Part shown: positions 8,354 to 15,288 of the stretch, piece by piece | How the letters are laid out: each line of letters starts with the position of its first letter | Position numbering within the stretch: position 1 is the first letter of the stretch | NCBI GenBank assembly: GCA_964372145.1 | Contig: CAYJPM010000004.1 | Location: forward strand, 1-38,464 | Length of the DNA: 38,464 nucleotides | Source: CAKOSP01 sp964372145 | GTDB taxonomy: Bacteria > Bacillota_I > Bacilli_A > RF39 > UBA660 | Reading direction: 5' to 3' | Position numbers and translations under genes: made by a program | The notes under the pieces: generated by a model | What the model saw: only the letters and a program-made list of their open reading frames with translations | Database searches by the model: none | What the model was told of the DNA's origin: nothing

Positions 8354-8634
8354 TCCATTCTTATTATTACTTCACCTTCAGTTGAATACATGTATTTTTC
8401 TTTTGCATATCTAGCTACATATTCTGGGTCTTTTAATTTCGTAACATCACTTTCAAGTGATTTTTCAGTTATGATTAATTGCTCATATTTTTCTTCTAGA
8501 GCTAACAAATCACTATTATTTTTTAATATTTCTTTCCAATCATTATAAGTCGACCCAATTAAAATACCAATAGTTATAACTATTAATATTGATATAAAAA
8601 TTAACCTTCTTTTTTCTTTTTTACTAGTCTTCAT
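8350..8634 (-). CDS. divIC: Cell-division protein of the DivIC/FtsB family
   Basis: This is a small bitopic septum-formation protein that partners FtsL and DivIB. It has a basic cytoplasmic start (KTSKKEKRR), one membrane helix at residues about 11-27 (FISILIVITIGILIGST), and an extracellular coiled coil (about 35-70). The conserved end KDPEYVARYAKEKYMYSTEGEVIIRM is typical of the family. Length is 94 residues, slightly short. It follows yabP and yabQ as in B. subtilis, supporting DivIC over another FtsB-like protein. Its 3' end overlaps that of clpP. Confidence 0.88.
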   Translation of the reverse strand: MKTSKKEKRRLIFISILIVITIGILIGSTYNDWKEILKNNSDLLALEEKYEQLIITEKSLESDVTKLKDPEYVARYAKEKYMYSTEGEVIIRMD

Positions 8635-8658
8635 TACACATACCCTTACATTATAAAT

Positions 8659-8697
8659 ATAACTCTTACTTCCATGACATGCAAGAGTTATTTTTTT
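8659..8697 (+). terminator. Plus-strand intrinsic terminator, probably for clpP
   Basis: On the plus strand the stem ATAACTCTT (8659-8667) pairs with AAGAGTTAT (8683-8691) and is followed by TTTTTTT. It lies 306 bases past the clpP stop and beyond the divIC start. In the other direction the hairpin lacks a T tail and forms part of the divIC leader. Confidence 0.65.
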
Positions 8698-8969
8698 CTA
8701 TTTACACAAAATTTACAAATGAAATATTGAGTAATATATCCTAAAACTATAAATATAATAAAATAAATATGAAATATACCATAGTTTATTTTATATAAAA
8801 TTATATAATATATCACTACACTATTTACACTTAGAAGTATGGTAACAATTGTTTTTATAATTAAATTTGATTTTTCCAATAAGTGTTTATTTAATAAACA
8901 TAATAGGTAATATACATTTCCAAAAAGAAATGACATTGTTAAACAAATTATTTGAATTTTTATGTCCAT
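8688..8969 (-). CDS. yabQ: Sporulation membrane protein YabQ
   Basis: YabQ is a mother-cell membrane protein needed for cortex formation in B. subtilis. This 93-residue protein has three or four hydrophobic segments (about 5-26, 37-58 and 66-88) and ends in a basic tail. Sequence similarity alone is weak. The call rests on size, topology and position: it begins at the stop of yabP (overlap of one base) and precedes divIC, the B. subtilis order. The B. subtilis protein has a longer C-terminus that is absent here. Confidence 0.75.
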   Translation of the reverse strand: MDIKIQIICLTMSFLFGNVYYLLCLLNKHLLEKSNLIIKTIVTILLSVNSVVIYYIILYKINYGIFHIYFIIFIVLGYITQYFICKFCVNRKK

Positions 8970-9250
8970 TATTTAAATAGTTTTGCTATAAAACTTTCTT
9001 CTTTTGTTTTCTTTGTTTCTTCCATATAATTAATAGTAGAAATCAGACCTTTTATTTTAAGACAACCATCTAATGTATCCATTTTTAAAACTTCTAAATT
9101 TTTACCTTTTATGTGTATTATTCCCATATTGGATTCTAGTAAAAACTCTTCATCATTAAAACTTACTATTTTATTTATTCCTGTTAGTGATATAAAATTT
9201 CTATCTAACATTTTTACTTCATGATTACTTTGATTTATTTTATCATTCAT
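8969..9250 (-). CDS. yabP: Sporulation protein YabP
   Basis: YabP is a spore-cortex protein recruited to the forespore surface. The 93 residues show the family pattern: HEVKMLDRNFISLTGI near the start, then VSFNDEEFLLESNMGIIHIKG, and a C-terminal hydrophobic and basic end (ESFIAKLFK). Next to yabQ and divIC it completes the conserved yabP-yabQ-divIC set. The rqcP (yabO) gene that precedes yabP in Bacillus is absent. It is expected to be transcribed late in the mother cell, but I found no clear SigE promoter. Confidence 0.88.
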   Translation of the reverse strand: MNDKINQSNHEVKMLDRNFISLTGINKIVSFNDEEFLLESNMGIIHIKGKNLEVLKMDTLDGCLKIKGLISTINYMEETKKTKEESFIAKLFK

Positions 9251-9280
9251 AGCATATATCCTTTCACTTAATTTTATGCA

Positions 9281-9315
9281 AAAAAAAAGAATATATTAAT
9301 TCTTATTATATTCTT
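9281..9315 (-). terminator. Intrinsic terminator of spoVG
   Basis: On the minus strand the stem AAGAATATA/TATATTCTT is followed by eight Ts (9281-9288). It overlaps the last codons of spoVG. Confidence 0.75.
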
Positions 9316-9550
9316 CTAGTATTTTATCCACAAATAATTTTCTTGTTTCTGAATTTAATGGATGCACAACATCTTCGTGTCTATCTTCACTTACTTTACG
9401 ACTTGGCATAGCCACGATCATTTTTTCAGTTCCTTCGATAATACGAATGTTATGTATCATTAAACAGTCGTCGATTGTTACAGTTGCATAACCTTTTACG
9501 CGTGATCCTTCTCTTTCATTTTTAAAAATTTTAACAGATGTGATTTCCAT
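9296..9550 (-). CDS. spoVG: Regulatory RNA/DNA-binding protein SpoVG
   Basis: SpoVG is a small nucleic-acid-binding regulator that affects sporulation, septation and, in pathogens, virulence genes. The 84 residues match the family closely: MEITSVKIFKNEREG at the start, GYATVTIDDCLMIHNIRIIEG, the conserved surface IVAMPSRKVSEDRHEDVVHPLN, and a short C-terminal helix. GGAGTGG lies before the start. It has its own promoter and terminator and so is a single-gene unit. It is one of the best-conserved proteins in the window. Confidence 0.97.
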   Translation of the reverse strand: MEITSVKIFKNEREGSRVKGYATVTIDDCLMIHNIRIIEGTEKMIVAMPSRKVSEDRHEDVVHPLNSETRKLFVDKILEEYNKN

Positions 9551-9591
9551 ATCTACCCACTCCTTACGCAGTTTTTCACAACTCTAATTCT

Positions 9592-9620
9592 ATTGTAATA
9601 CTATTATATTAAATAAGCAA
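9592..9620 (-). promoter_or_regulatory. Promoter of spoVG
   Basis: On the minus strand TTGCTT (9615-9620), a 17-base spacer and TACAAT (9592-9597) form a good SigmaA-type promoter. ATAGAATTA, a match to the SigH -10 pattern, follows directly, but I see no SigH -35 (AGGA) at the right distance. Confidence 0.6.
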
Positions 9621-9623
9621 GTA

Positions 9624-9839
9624 TTAATTTAGATATTTTATTTTTACATCACCTGTACAAACATCAGCATATGTAAAACACTTATCTCCTATATTTGTAC
9701 TTATTGCAAATATATTAGGATATAAACTTTTTATTTTACCTACGTATGTTGTGTTTTTATTACGCATTCCATATACAGTTATTTGAACATCTTTACCTAT
9801 ATTATTTTCTACTTCATTTTTAATAGTATTTAAATTCAT
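9624..9839 (-). CDS. veg: Veg protein
   Basis: Veg is a small protein reported in B. subtilis to stimulate biofilm matrix production; its mechanism is unclear. The 71 residues have the family pattern NTIKNEVENNIGKDVQITVYG at the start, then a strand-rich core (VGKIKSLYPNIFAIS) and SYADI-like CFTYADVCTGDVKI. It lies directly after yabG with eight bases between, as in Bacillus. It is shorter at the C-terminus than the 86-residue Bacillus protein. Confidence 0.85.
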   Translation of the reverse strand: MNLNTIKNEVENNIGKDVQITVYGMRNKNTTYVGKIKSLYPNIFAISTNIGDKCFTYADVCTGDVKIKYLN

Positions 9840-9847
9840 TATTCTCC

Positions 9848-10618
9848 TTATCTAGGATATCCTACATACATTAAACCATTGGTCATTAAGCCACCCATTC
9901 CATCAATTCCATACTTTGTTTTATTTAGAGTTTTAATTAAATCTATTTGTTTGCTTTTTTCTGTTAAAGCAATTGTAGAAGCTATTATTGCTGGGTCTAA
10001 TGCATGTATATTTACTCTTTTAGGACTAGACGCAAAATTAGCTCCTGATTTAATTAATTCTTCATAATAACTTTGACAAGCACCCGCTATTATTATTAGT
10101 TTGTCATGACTCTTTTCATATTTTCTTGCTGCTTTAATAGCTTTAATGAAATTAATTGAATTTTTATAGTTTTTTATATTTTTTTGATCTCCTTTTTTTC
10201 TATAATATGCATCATGACCAGTAAAAATGACTATATCAGGTTTAAATTCGTTTAAAAGTTCTTCAATTTGTTCATGAATATTTTCTTCTTTTATTCTTTT
10301 TCCAACTGCATATATACCTAAATTTTTATAATATTTTAAACATCTTTCTAAGTATTCATTATCTCCATCTATGTGTAATATCTTTGCTGGCAAGTAAAAA
10401 TATTCACTTCTATCTTTTTCTAAAATTTCCTCATCTGTTTCTTCAATTTCAAAATTATTTACTACTTCTAAATCAATATCTTCACTACTAGCGTATAATC
10501 TTGCTTCTACACCTTTTAAGTAATACGTACCATCTTTTATATTTATCACTTTAAAAACAGTATCGTGATTATAACTTTTTCTAGTTACTAAATCGCCTTT
10601 TTTTATTTCCATATTCAT
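9848..10618 (-). CDS. yabG: Spore-coat cysteine protease YabG
   Basis: YabG is a mother-cell protease that trims coat proteins during late spore maturation. The 256-residue protein starts with the family motif KKGDLVTRKSYNHD. It contains the likely active-site His (FTGHDAYY, about residue 135) and Cys (IIAGACQSYYEEL, about residue 181), and ends with the conserved YGIDGMGGLMTNGLMYVGYP. The start is placed at the ATG at 10618; a GTG just before it and an ATG two codons after are alternatives. None has a ribosome-binding site. A CATATAAT element ends eight bases upstream, so the mRNA may be leaderless. The gene lies between rsmA and veg, as in B. subtilis. Confidence 0.93.
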   Translation of the reverse strand: MNMEIKKGDLVTRKSYNHDTVFKVINIKDGTYYLKGVEARLYASSEDIDLEVVNNFEIEETDEEILEKDRSEYFYLPAKILHIDGDNEYLERCLKYYKNLGIYAVGKRIKEENIHEQIEELLNEFKPDIVIFTGHDAYYRKKGDQKNIKNYKNSINFIKAIKAARKYEKSHDKLIIIAGACQSYYEELIKSGANFASSPKRVNIHALDPAIIASTIALTEKSKQIDLIKTLNKTKYGIDGMGGLMTNGLMYVGYPR

Positions 10619-10626
10619 CACACTAT

Positions 10627-10634
10627 ATTATATG
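10627..10634 (-). promoter_or_regulatory. Candidate mother-cell sigma -10 element for yabG
   Basis: CATATAAT fits the SigK/SigE -10 pattern CATANNNT and also contains the SigmaA TATAAT. It lies eight bases before the yabG ATG, leaving almost no leader. B. subtilis yabG is SigK-dependent. A -35 element could not be assigned with confidence. Confidence 0.4.
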
Positions 10635-10654
10635 TTTTAGGCTATTTTATGACA

Positions 10655-10680
10655 TAAAAAAAGAGTAATTAAATTACTCT
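10655..10680 (-). terminator. Intrinsic terminator of rsmA
   Basis: On the minus strand the stem AGAGTAAT/ATTACTCT with a three-base loop is followed by TTTTTTTA. It overlaps the rsmA stop codon and lies upstream of yabG. Confidence 0.85.
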
Positions 10681-11462
10681 GCATATTTATTACCTATTAT
10701 TTTATTATATAAATCTAAAAATACTTCTTCGCTTAACTCTTCTGATCTAGCTGATTCTAGTAAAGTATGTTTATTTAACACTTCTTTTATGACTGAAAAA
10801 TCATATTGTCTTAGATTATTTCTTAAAGTTTTTCTTTTTTCTTTAAAACATTCTTTTAAAAAAGCAAAATATTTATCTTCATCTAATTTAACAGTATCTT
10901 TTTGATAAAATGATACTACTGCACTTTGTACTTTAGGTACTGGATTAAATGATTCTTTTTTTACATCTATAATTCTTTTTGAATCATAATAGTGTTTAAG
11001 ATAAAGAGTAAAGTATCCGTAATCTTTTGTTTTAGGCACAGCAGTAAATCTATCTGCTACTTCTTTTTGAACCATTATAGTTAATGATTCAAATTTTATT
11101 TTTTCTTTTGTAATAAAATCTAATATTGGTGTTGTAATGTAATACGGTAAATTACCTACTATATAAAGATTTTCATATTCGTAATCTTTTATATCTTCTT
11201 TTATATTAGATTTTAATATATCACCATATTTAACTGTTAAATTACCGTTATTTATTTTATTTAAATAAGGAATCATATCAATATCTATTTCATACGCTAT
11301 TACTTTACAGTCTTTTTTTAATAGATATTCTGTTAAAGCTCCTCTTCCAGGACCTATTTCTATAATTAAATCTTTTTTGGTTGCTAAAACAGCATTAGAT
11401 ATTTCTTCTATTACTTTATTGTCTACTAAAAAATTTTGTCCAAATTGTTTCTTCGCTTTCAT
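10674..11462 (-). CDS. rsmA: 16S rRNA dimethyladenosine transferase RsmA (KsgA)
   Basis: Dimethylates two adjacent adenines in helix 45 of 16S rRNA late in 30S assembly, using S-adenosylmethionine. The 262-residue protein has the family start KKQFGQNFLVD, the SAM motif IEIGPGRGALTEYLL (about 35-49), the catalytic motif GNLPYYITTPIL (about 104-115), and a C-terminal helical domain. The ATG lies eight bases after the T tract of the preceding terminator and has no visible Shine-Dalgarno sequence; no better start exists. The rnmV gene that precedes it in Bacillus is missing. Confidence 0.97.
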   Translation of the reverse strand: MKAKKQFGQNFLVDNKVIEEISNAVLATKKDLIIEIGPGRGALTEYLLKKDCKVIAYEIDIDMIPYLNKINNGNLTVKYGDILKSNIKEDIKDYEYENLYIVGNLPYYITTPILDFITKEKIKFESLTIMVQKEVADRFTAVPKTKDYGYFTLYLKHYYDSKRIIDVKKESFNPVPKVQSAVVSFYQKDTVKLDEDKYFAFLKECFKEKRKTLRNNLRQYDFSVIKEVLNKHTLLESARSEELSEEVFLDLYNKIIGNKYAE

Positions 11463-11463
11463 A

Positions 11464-11486
11464 ACAAAAAGGATGGATTACCATCC
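11464..11486 (-). terminator. Intrinsic terminator after the 3D-domain gene
   Basis: On the minus strand GGATGG pairs with CCATCC around ATTA-type loop TAAT and is followed by TTTTTGTT. The stem overlaps the last codon and stop of the 3D-domain gene and ends just before the rsmA start. Confidence 0.8.
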
Positions 11487-12002
11487 ACTCCTTACTATAC
11501 TATAAGTTATTGTACTTCTTCCAACCGTACTATATGCATAATCTAAATCTTTTACTAATAAGTCAAGTGAATTACCACCAACTCCACGGTCTAATACAAT
11601 GGCATAAACTGGTTCTTCTGATACTCTTGAAGATTCAAAAGTAAGAACAGTACCACAAGGTACACTTGTTGACGAAGCAACTATAGCTACTTCTCCATAT
11701 TCTTCATCTACATATGTATTTGTTCCATTAGATAGATCTAAAGAACTCATACATGCTAATCTTCCAGTACATAATGGACAATTATACACATATCCAGTTA
11801 ACTCTCCTGTTAAAGTTGAAAGTGGAGTATATAATTTATCATATTCGTTATCCGCTATTTTCATTGCCATTGTAGACAAGTTTACTGTTGTGTTTATATT
11901 TGTATTTTCTATTTTAGATTCAAGCACAGATGTATTACTAGTAATAAATATTGCTATTACTACTATAAGTAAAGATTGTACTATTTTAATTCCTATTTTC
12001 AT
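11478..12002 (-). CDS. Membrane-anchored 3D-domain cell-wall protein (YabE-like)
   Basis: A 174-residue protein with an N-terminal membrane or signal segment (residues about 5-24), a short linker, and a C-terminal 3D domain from about residue 67. The 3D domain shows TGYVYNCPLCTGRLAC, the central PCGTVLTF, and the Asp-bearing LDRGVGGNSLDLLV. 3D domains adopt a double-psi barrel related to MltA lytic transglycosylases and usually act on peptidoglycan outside the membrane. Position between tatD and rsmA matches B. subtilis yabE, but the G5 and DUF348 repeats of YabE are absent, so it is a minimal version. Enzymatic activity is inferred from family only. Confidence 0.82.
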   Translation of the reverse strand: MKIGIKIVQSLLIVVIAIFITSNTSVLESKIENTNINTTVNLSTMAMKIADNEYDKLYTPLSTLTGELTGYVYNCPLCTGRLACMSSLDLSNGTNTYVDEEYGEVAIVASSTSVPCGTVLTFESSRVSEEPVYAIVLDRGVGGNSLDLLVKDLDYAYSTVGRSTITYSIVRSGW

Positions 12003-12043
12003 TTACATTTTCACCTCAAATGTATGTATCAATTCTATCATAT

Positions 12044-12796
12044 TTATGATATCTTGTCAAAAAGATGGATTACATTTTCATTGGTAACTTTTTCTATGGA
12101 AGATACTGGTATATCGTATATTTTTGATAAAAATTCTACTATATATTTTACATTAGCAGGTTCATTTTTTTTACCTCTCTTAGGGACTGGAGTTAAATAT
12201 GGGCAGTCTGTTTCTAATATTATATTATCAAGCGATATTTTATTTAAATAATCTTTCATTTGACAATTATTAAACGTTACTACACCACTTATACCTAACT
12301 TATATCCTAATTTAATATATTCTAAAGCTGTTTCATAAGAACCTGAAAAGGAATGTATTACTCCTTTTACTTTATATTCTTTTAATATATCCAAAGTATC
12401 CTTAGTTGCTTCTCTAGAGTGAATTACTACAGGTAAGTTATTATCTTCTGCAATTTTTAGTAATTTTTTAAATAATATAAATTGTTTTTCTTTAGTTTCT
12501 TTTGTGTAATGGTAATCTAAACCTATTTCTCCGATAGCTACTATTTTTTTATGATTAATATTTTCTTTTATATAATTTATATCATTTTCATTATATTCAT
12601 TTACTTCCGAAGGATGTATTCCTATTGCACCATATACATTATCATAATTATTAATTGTATTAATAATTTCTTTATTTGTATTAGAGTCTACACCTATGTT
12701 TATTATATTGTTTATATTATTATTAGCAGCATTTTTTATTACTTCATCAAAATCGCTATAATATTCTTTTAATAAATGAGCATGTGTATCCCACAT
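12044..12796 (-). CDS. tatD: TatD-family metal-dependent DNase
   Basis: TatD proteins are TIM-barrel hydrolases with 3'-5' exonuclease activity on DNA. The metal-binding motifs occur in order: MWDTHAHL at the start, IGEIGLDYH, VIHSREA, GVIHSFSG, and ILETDCPYLTP. The start is placed at the ATG one base after the metG stop, giving 250 residues; a TTG seven codons upstream within metG is less likely. Tight spacing implies translation coupled to metG, as in B. subtilis metS-yabD. It therefore falls under the same T-box control. Confidence 0.95.
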   Translation of the reverse strand: MWDTHAHLLKEYYSDFDEVIKNAANNNINNIINIGVDSNTNKEIINTINNYDNVYGAIGIHPSEVNEYNENDINYIKENINHKKIVAIGEIGLDYHYTKETKEKQFILFKKLLKIAEDNNLPVVIHSREATKDTLDILKEYKVKGVIHSFSGSYETALEYIKLGYKLGISGVVTFNNCQMKDYLNKISLDNIILETDCPYLTPVPKRGKKNEPANVKYIVEFLSKIYDIPVSSIEKVTNENVIHLFDKIS

Positions 12797-12797
12797 A

Positions 12798-14327
12798 TCA
12801 ATCTTCAATCCTTGCAAATAATATTACCGGTTCATTAAGAATGTTTCCAGATGGATAATTTCCGAATGTTGTAATACTGTTTATATCATTTATATTTGTA
12901 TTTAATTGATCAAATATTTTTTCACTTACATCAGGTAAATATGCTTGAAGTAAAACTGTTCCAATTCTTATACCTTCGATTAAGTTATATAAAACTGTTT
13001 TTAGTCTATCTAATTTTTCTGCTTCTTTTGCTAATGTCCATGGAGCTGTATCATCTATATATTTATTACAATTTCTAAAATGATTAATAATTAATTCTAA
13101 TGATTCTCCAACTTTTAATTCATTAATCTTTTCACTTACTGATTTATATAAGTTTTCACTTGAAGAAATGAATTCTGTATCTATATCTTCTTTGATATTA
13201 GTATTTTCAACTACTTTATCAAAATATTTTTTACTCATTGATATAGTTCTATTTACTAAGTTACCTAATATATTTGCTAAATCAGAGTTGAATCTTTCTG
13301 TTATAAGTTCATCAGATATATTTCCATCTGATGAATATGGTATTTCATGTAATAAATAATATCTTATAGCATCTACTCCATATTTTTCTACTAAATCTTC
13401 AGCATATATAATATTACCTTTACTTTTGCTCATTTTATCATTATTCATTAGCAGCCATGGATGTCCAAATATTCTATTTGGAATTTCTAACCCTAAACTC
13501 CATAAGAAACATGGCCAGTATAGAGAATGGAATCTAAATATATCTTTTCCAATAAGATGTAAATTAGCTGGCCATAATTTATTAAACTCTTCTGTACTTC
13601 CATCTGGGTCATATCCTATAAAAGTAATATAATTAGTTAATGCATCTAACCATACATATACTACATGTTTTGGATTACTTTTAACTTTAACACCCCAAGT
13701 AAATGAAGTTCTAGATACACATAAATCTTGTAATCCTGGTTTTATAAAATTATTTAACATTTCGTTTTTTCTTGATTCAGGTTCTAAAAATTCAGGATTT
13801 TCATTAATGTATTTTTCTAATCTTTCTTGATATTTAGATAATTTAAAGAAATATGCTTCTTCTTTTTCTAATTTAACTTCTCTACCACAGTCTGGGCATT
13901 TACCATCAATTAATTGAGATTCAGTCCAAAATGATTCACAAGGTGTGCAATATAAACCTTCATATTCGTCTAAATATATATCTCCAGAAGCTAACATTTT
14001 TTCGAATATCTTTTGAACTTTTTCTTTATGTACATTATTACTTGTTCTTACAAAATCATCATAACTGGTATTCATTAAATCAAAGTTACTTTTTATTTGA
14101 TTTGCTATTTTATCAACAAAATCTTGAGGTTGAACATTGGCTTCACCAGCTTTTATTTCTATCTTTTGTCCATGTTCATCTGTTCCTGTTTGAAAATACA
14201 CATCAAATCCTTCTAATCTTTTAAATCTAGCTATTGCATCAGCTAAAACTATTTCATATGTATTACCAATATGTGGTTTACCTGACGTATACGCTATTGC
14301 TGTTGTTATATAATATTTTTCTTTCAT
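12798..14327 (-). CDS. metG: Methionyl-tRNA synthetase, short form
   Basis: Charges tRNA(Met) with methionine. The 509-residue protein has the HIGH-type motif PHIGN (residues 18-22), the knuckle with one CxxC pair and a second pair (CTPCESF…CPDCG), KMSKSKGN in the catalytic core, and a helical anticodon-binding domain. Bacillus-type enzymes carry an additional C-terminal EMAP/Trbp111-like tRNA-binding domain; this protein stops before it. The gene starts two bases after dut and is followed directly by tatD. A T-box leader with an AUG specifier precedes dut, matching this gene's product. Confidence 0.97.
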   Translation of the reverse strand: MKEKYYITTAIAYTSGKPHIGNTYEIVLADAIARFKRLEGFDVYFQTGTDEHGQKIEIKAGEANVQPQDFVDKIANQIKSNFDLMNTSYDDFVRTSNNVHKEKVQKIFEKMLASGDIYLDEYEGLYCTPCESFWTESQLIDGKCPDCGREVKLEKEEAYFFKLSKYQERLEKYINENPEFLEPESRKNEMLNNFIKPGLQDLCVSRTSFTWGVKVKSNPKHVVYVWLDALTNYITFIGYDPDGSTEEFNKLWPANLHLIGKDIFRFHSLYWPCFLWSLGLEIPNRIFGHPWLLMNNDKMSKSKGNIIYAEDLVEKYGVDAIRYYLLHEIPYSSDGNISDELITERFNSDLANILGNLVNRTISMSKKYFDKVVENTNIKEDIDTEFISSSENLYKSVSEKINELKVGESLELIINHFRNCNKYIDDTAPWTLAKEAEKLDRLKTVLYNLIEGIRIGTVLLQAYLPDVSEKIFDQLNTNINDINSITTFGNYPSGNILNEPVILFARIED

Positions 14328-14329
14328 AA

Positions 14330-14806
14330 TTATTCATTCCTTTCACTAGTACTTCCTAGTCCACCTTTTCTTATATTATTAATTTCTTCTTCTGTTGTGT
14401 AATATTTTTGGAATATACCTTGAGCATATCCTTCACCTTTTTTTACTATGTAATCTTCTTTTCCATGATTTTCTAATTTAACAAACATATGTCCCTCATT
14501 AGAGTCGTTATTATAATAATCACTATCTATAATTCCTACTTGATTACACATTCGAACATTGTATTTAAATCCAGTGCTACTTCTTACTACTATCATTAAA
14601 AATTCATCATCTGGTAATTTAACTTTATAGCCAGTTGCTATTTTCTTTATTTCGCCTGGTTTAATAACAAAATTTTCTATAGCTAAAAAATCATATCCTG
14701 CACTGTGTTTAGTTTTTCTTTCTGGTAATTTATATTCATTATATAAATTTTTATCATTGTATGATTTACTAAATTCTTCTAAACTTATTTTCTCAAATTT
14801 TCTCAT
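14330..14806 (-). CDS. dut: Deoxyuridine 5'-triphosphate nucleotidohydrolase (dUTPase)
   Basis: Hydrolyses dUTP to dUMP, keeping uracil out of DNA and feeding dTMP synthesis. The 158-residue protein has the trimeric dUTPase motifs: AGYDFLA (motif 1), VVRSSTGFK (motif 2), NQVGIIDSDYY (motif 3), and the C-terminal GGLGSTS (motif 5). GGGAGG seven bases before the ATG at 14806 fixes the start; an in-frame ATG eight codons earlier lies in the T-box terminator. It is the first gene after the T-box leader and is only two bases from metG, so it should be controlled by methionyl-tRNA charging. Confidence 0.95.
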   Translation of the reverse strand: MRKFEKISLEEFSKSYNDKNLYNEYKLPERKTKHSAGYDFLAIENFVIKPGEIKKIATGYKVKLPDDEFLMIVVRSSTGFKYNVRMCNQVGIIDSDYYNNDSNEGHMFVKLENHGKEDYIVKKGEGYAQGIFQKYYTTEEEINNIRKGGLGSTSERNE

Positions 14807-14821
14807 AATTACCTCCCAAAT

Positions 14822-15021
14822 AAAAATCATGAATTAAAGTAAAGGACGACTGATGCCGCGGTACCACCTTAATTCATGACTTGCATGCTCTTAATATCTT
14901 ATAACGTAAGATAAACGATTTAACTCCAAAAACCATATTCAAAATAATTATATGTTAACTTGCACCAAACATTAACTCTCTATAATATTCTTATTTTTAC
15001 TCATTTTCTTCGCTGTTAATT
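14822..15021 (-). ncRNA. T-box leader, methionine specifier
   Basis: On the minus strand the conserved T-box sequence AAGGTGGTACCGCG occupies 14857-14870. The terminator stem that competes with it is TCATGAATTAA/TTAATTCATGA (14869-14879 with 14827-14837), followed by TTTTTA. Upstream, the stem-I elements AGAGAG and GGTGCAA are visible, and GAATATGG offers AUG as specifier codon (14934-14936). Uncharged tRNA(Met) would favour the antiterminator and expression of dut-metG-tatD. The specifier was read by eye from motif spacing and agrees with metG downstream. Confidence 0.93.
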
Positions 15022-15027
15022 GAAAAG

Positions 15028-15056
15028 ATTATATCATAATAAATTATTTATAGCAA
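15028..15056 (-). promoter_or_regulatory. Promoter of the T-box / dut-metG-tatD operon
   Basis: On the minus strand TTGCTA (15051-15056), a 17-base spacer and TATAAT (15028-15033). Transcription would begin near 15021, at the 5' end of the T-box leader. Confidence 0.8.
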
Positions 15057-15080
15057 CTAACTAGGTAAATATTGTGCATA

Positions 15081-15112
15081 AAAAAACTTGTATAAATTAA
15101 TTATTATACAAG
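15081..15112. terminator. Bidirectional-looking intrinsic terminator
   Basis: CTTGTATAA (15087-15095) pairs with TTATACAAG (15104-15112). On the minus strand it is followed by TTTTTTT and lies eight bases after the stop of the 37-residue gene, which it should terminate. On the plus strand a CTTTTTAT tail follows. Confidence 0.8.
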
Positions 15113-15120
15113 CTTTTTAT

Positions 15121-15234
15121 TTATTTATTATCTCCGTCAGTATCTAATCCATTATGTTTAGAATGCGCTTTATGTGCTTTTATAGCTTTTTTTATATTTT
15201 TTCTTGACGCAGCTTTTGCTTTACTTGATGTCAT
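15121..15234 (-). CDS. Unrecognised 37-residue basic protein
   Basis: A short open frame starts at an ATG eight bases after a perfect AGGAGG and ends just before a strong terminator. The product begins MTSSKAKAASRKNIKKAI, continues with a Lys/His-rich stretch (KAHKAHSKHN), and ends in an acidic GLDTDGDNK. There is no membrane segment. The N-terminal three quarters is strongly basic, as in small DNA- or RNA-binding proteins; DTDGDN resembles a calcium-loop core but is too short to assign. The ideal ribosome-binding site and terminator argue that it is expressed. Lies downstream of spoVT and may share its transcript. Confidence 0.72.
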   Translation of the reverse strand: MTSSKAKAASRKNIKKAIKAHKAHSKHNGLDTDGDNK

Positions 15235-15288
15235 AATACTTACCTCCTAATAATAGTATTAACATTATTACTTTTATTATGTTGGTAA

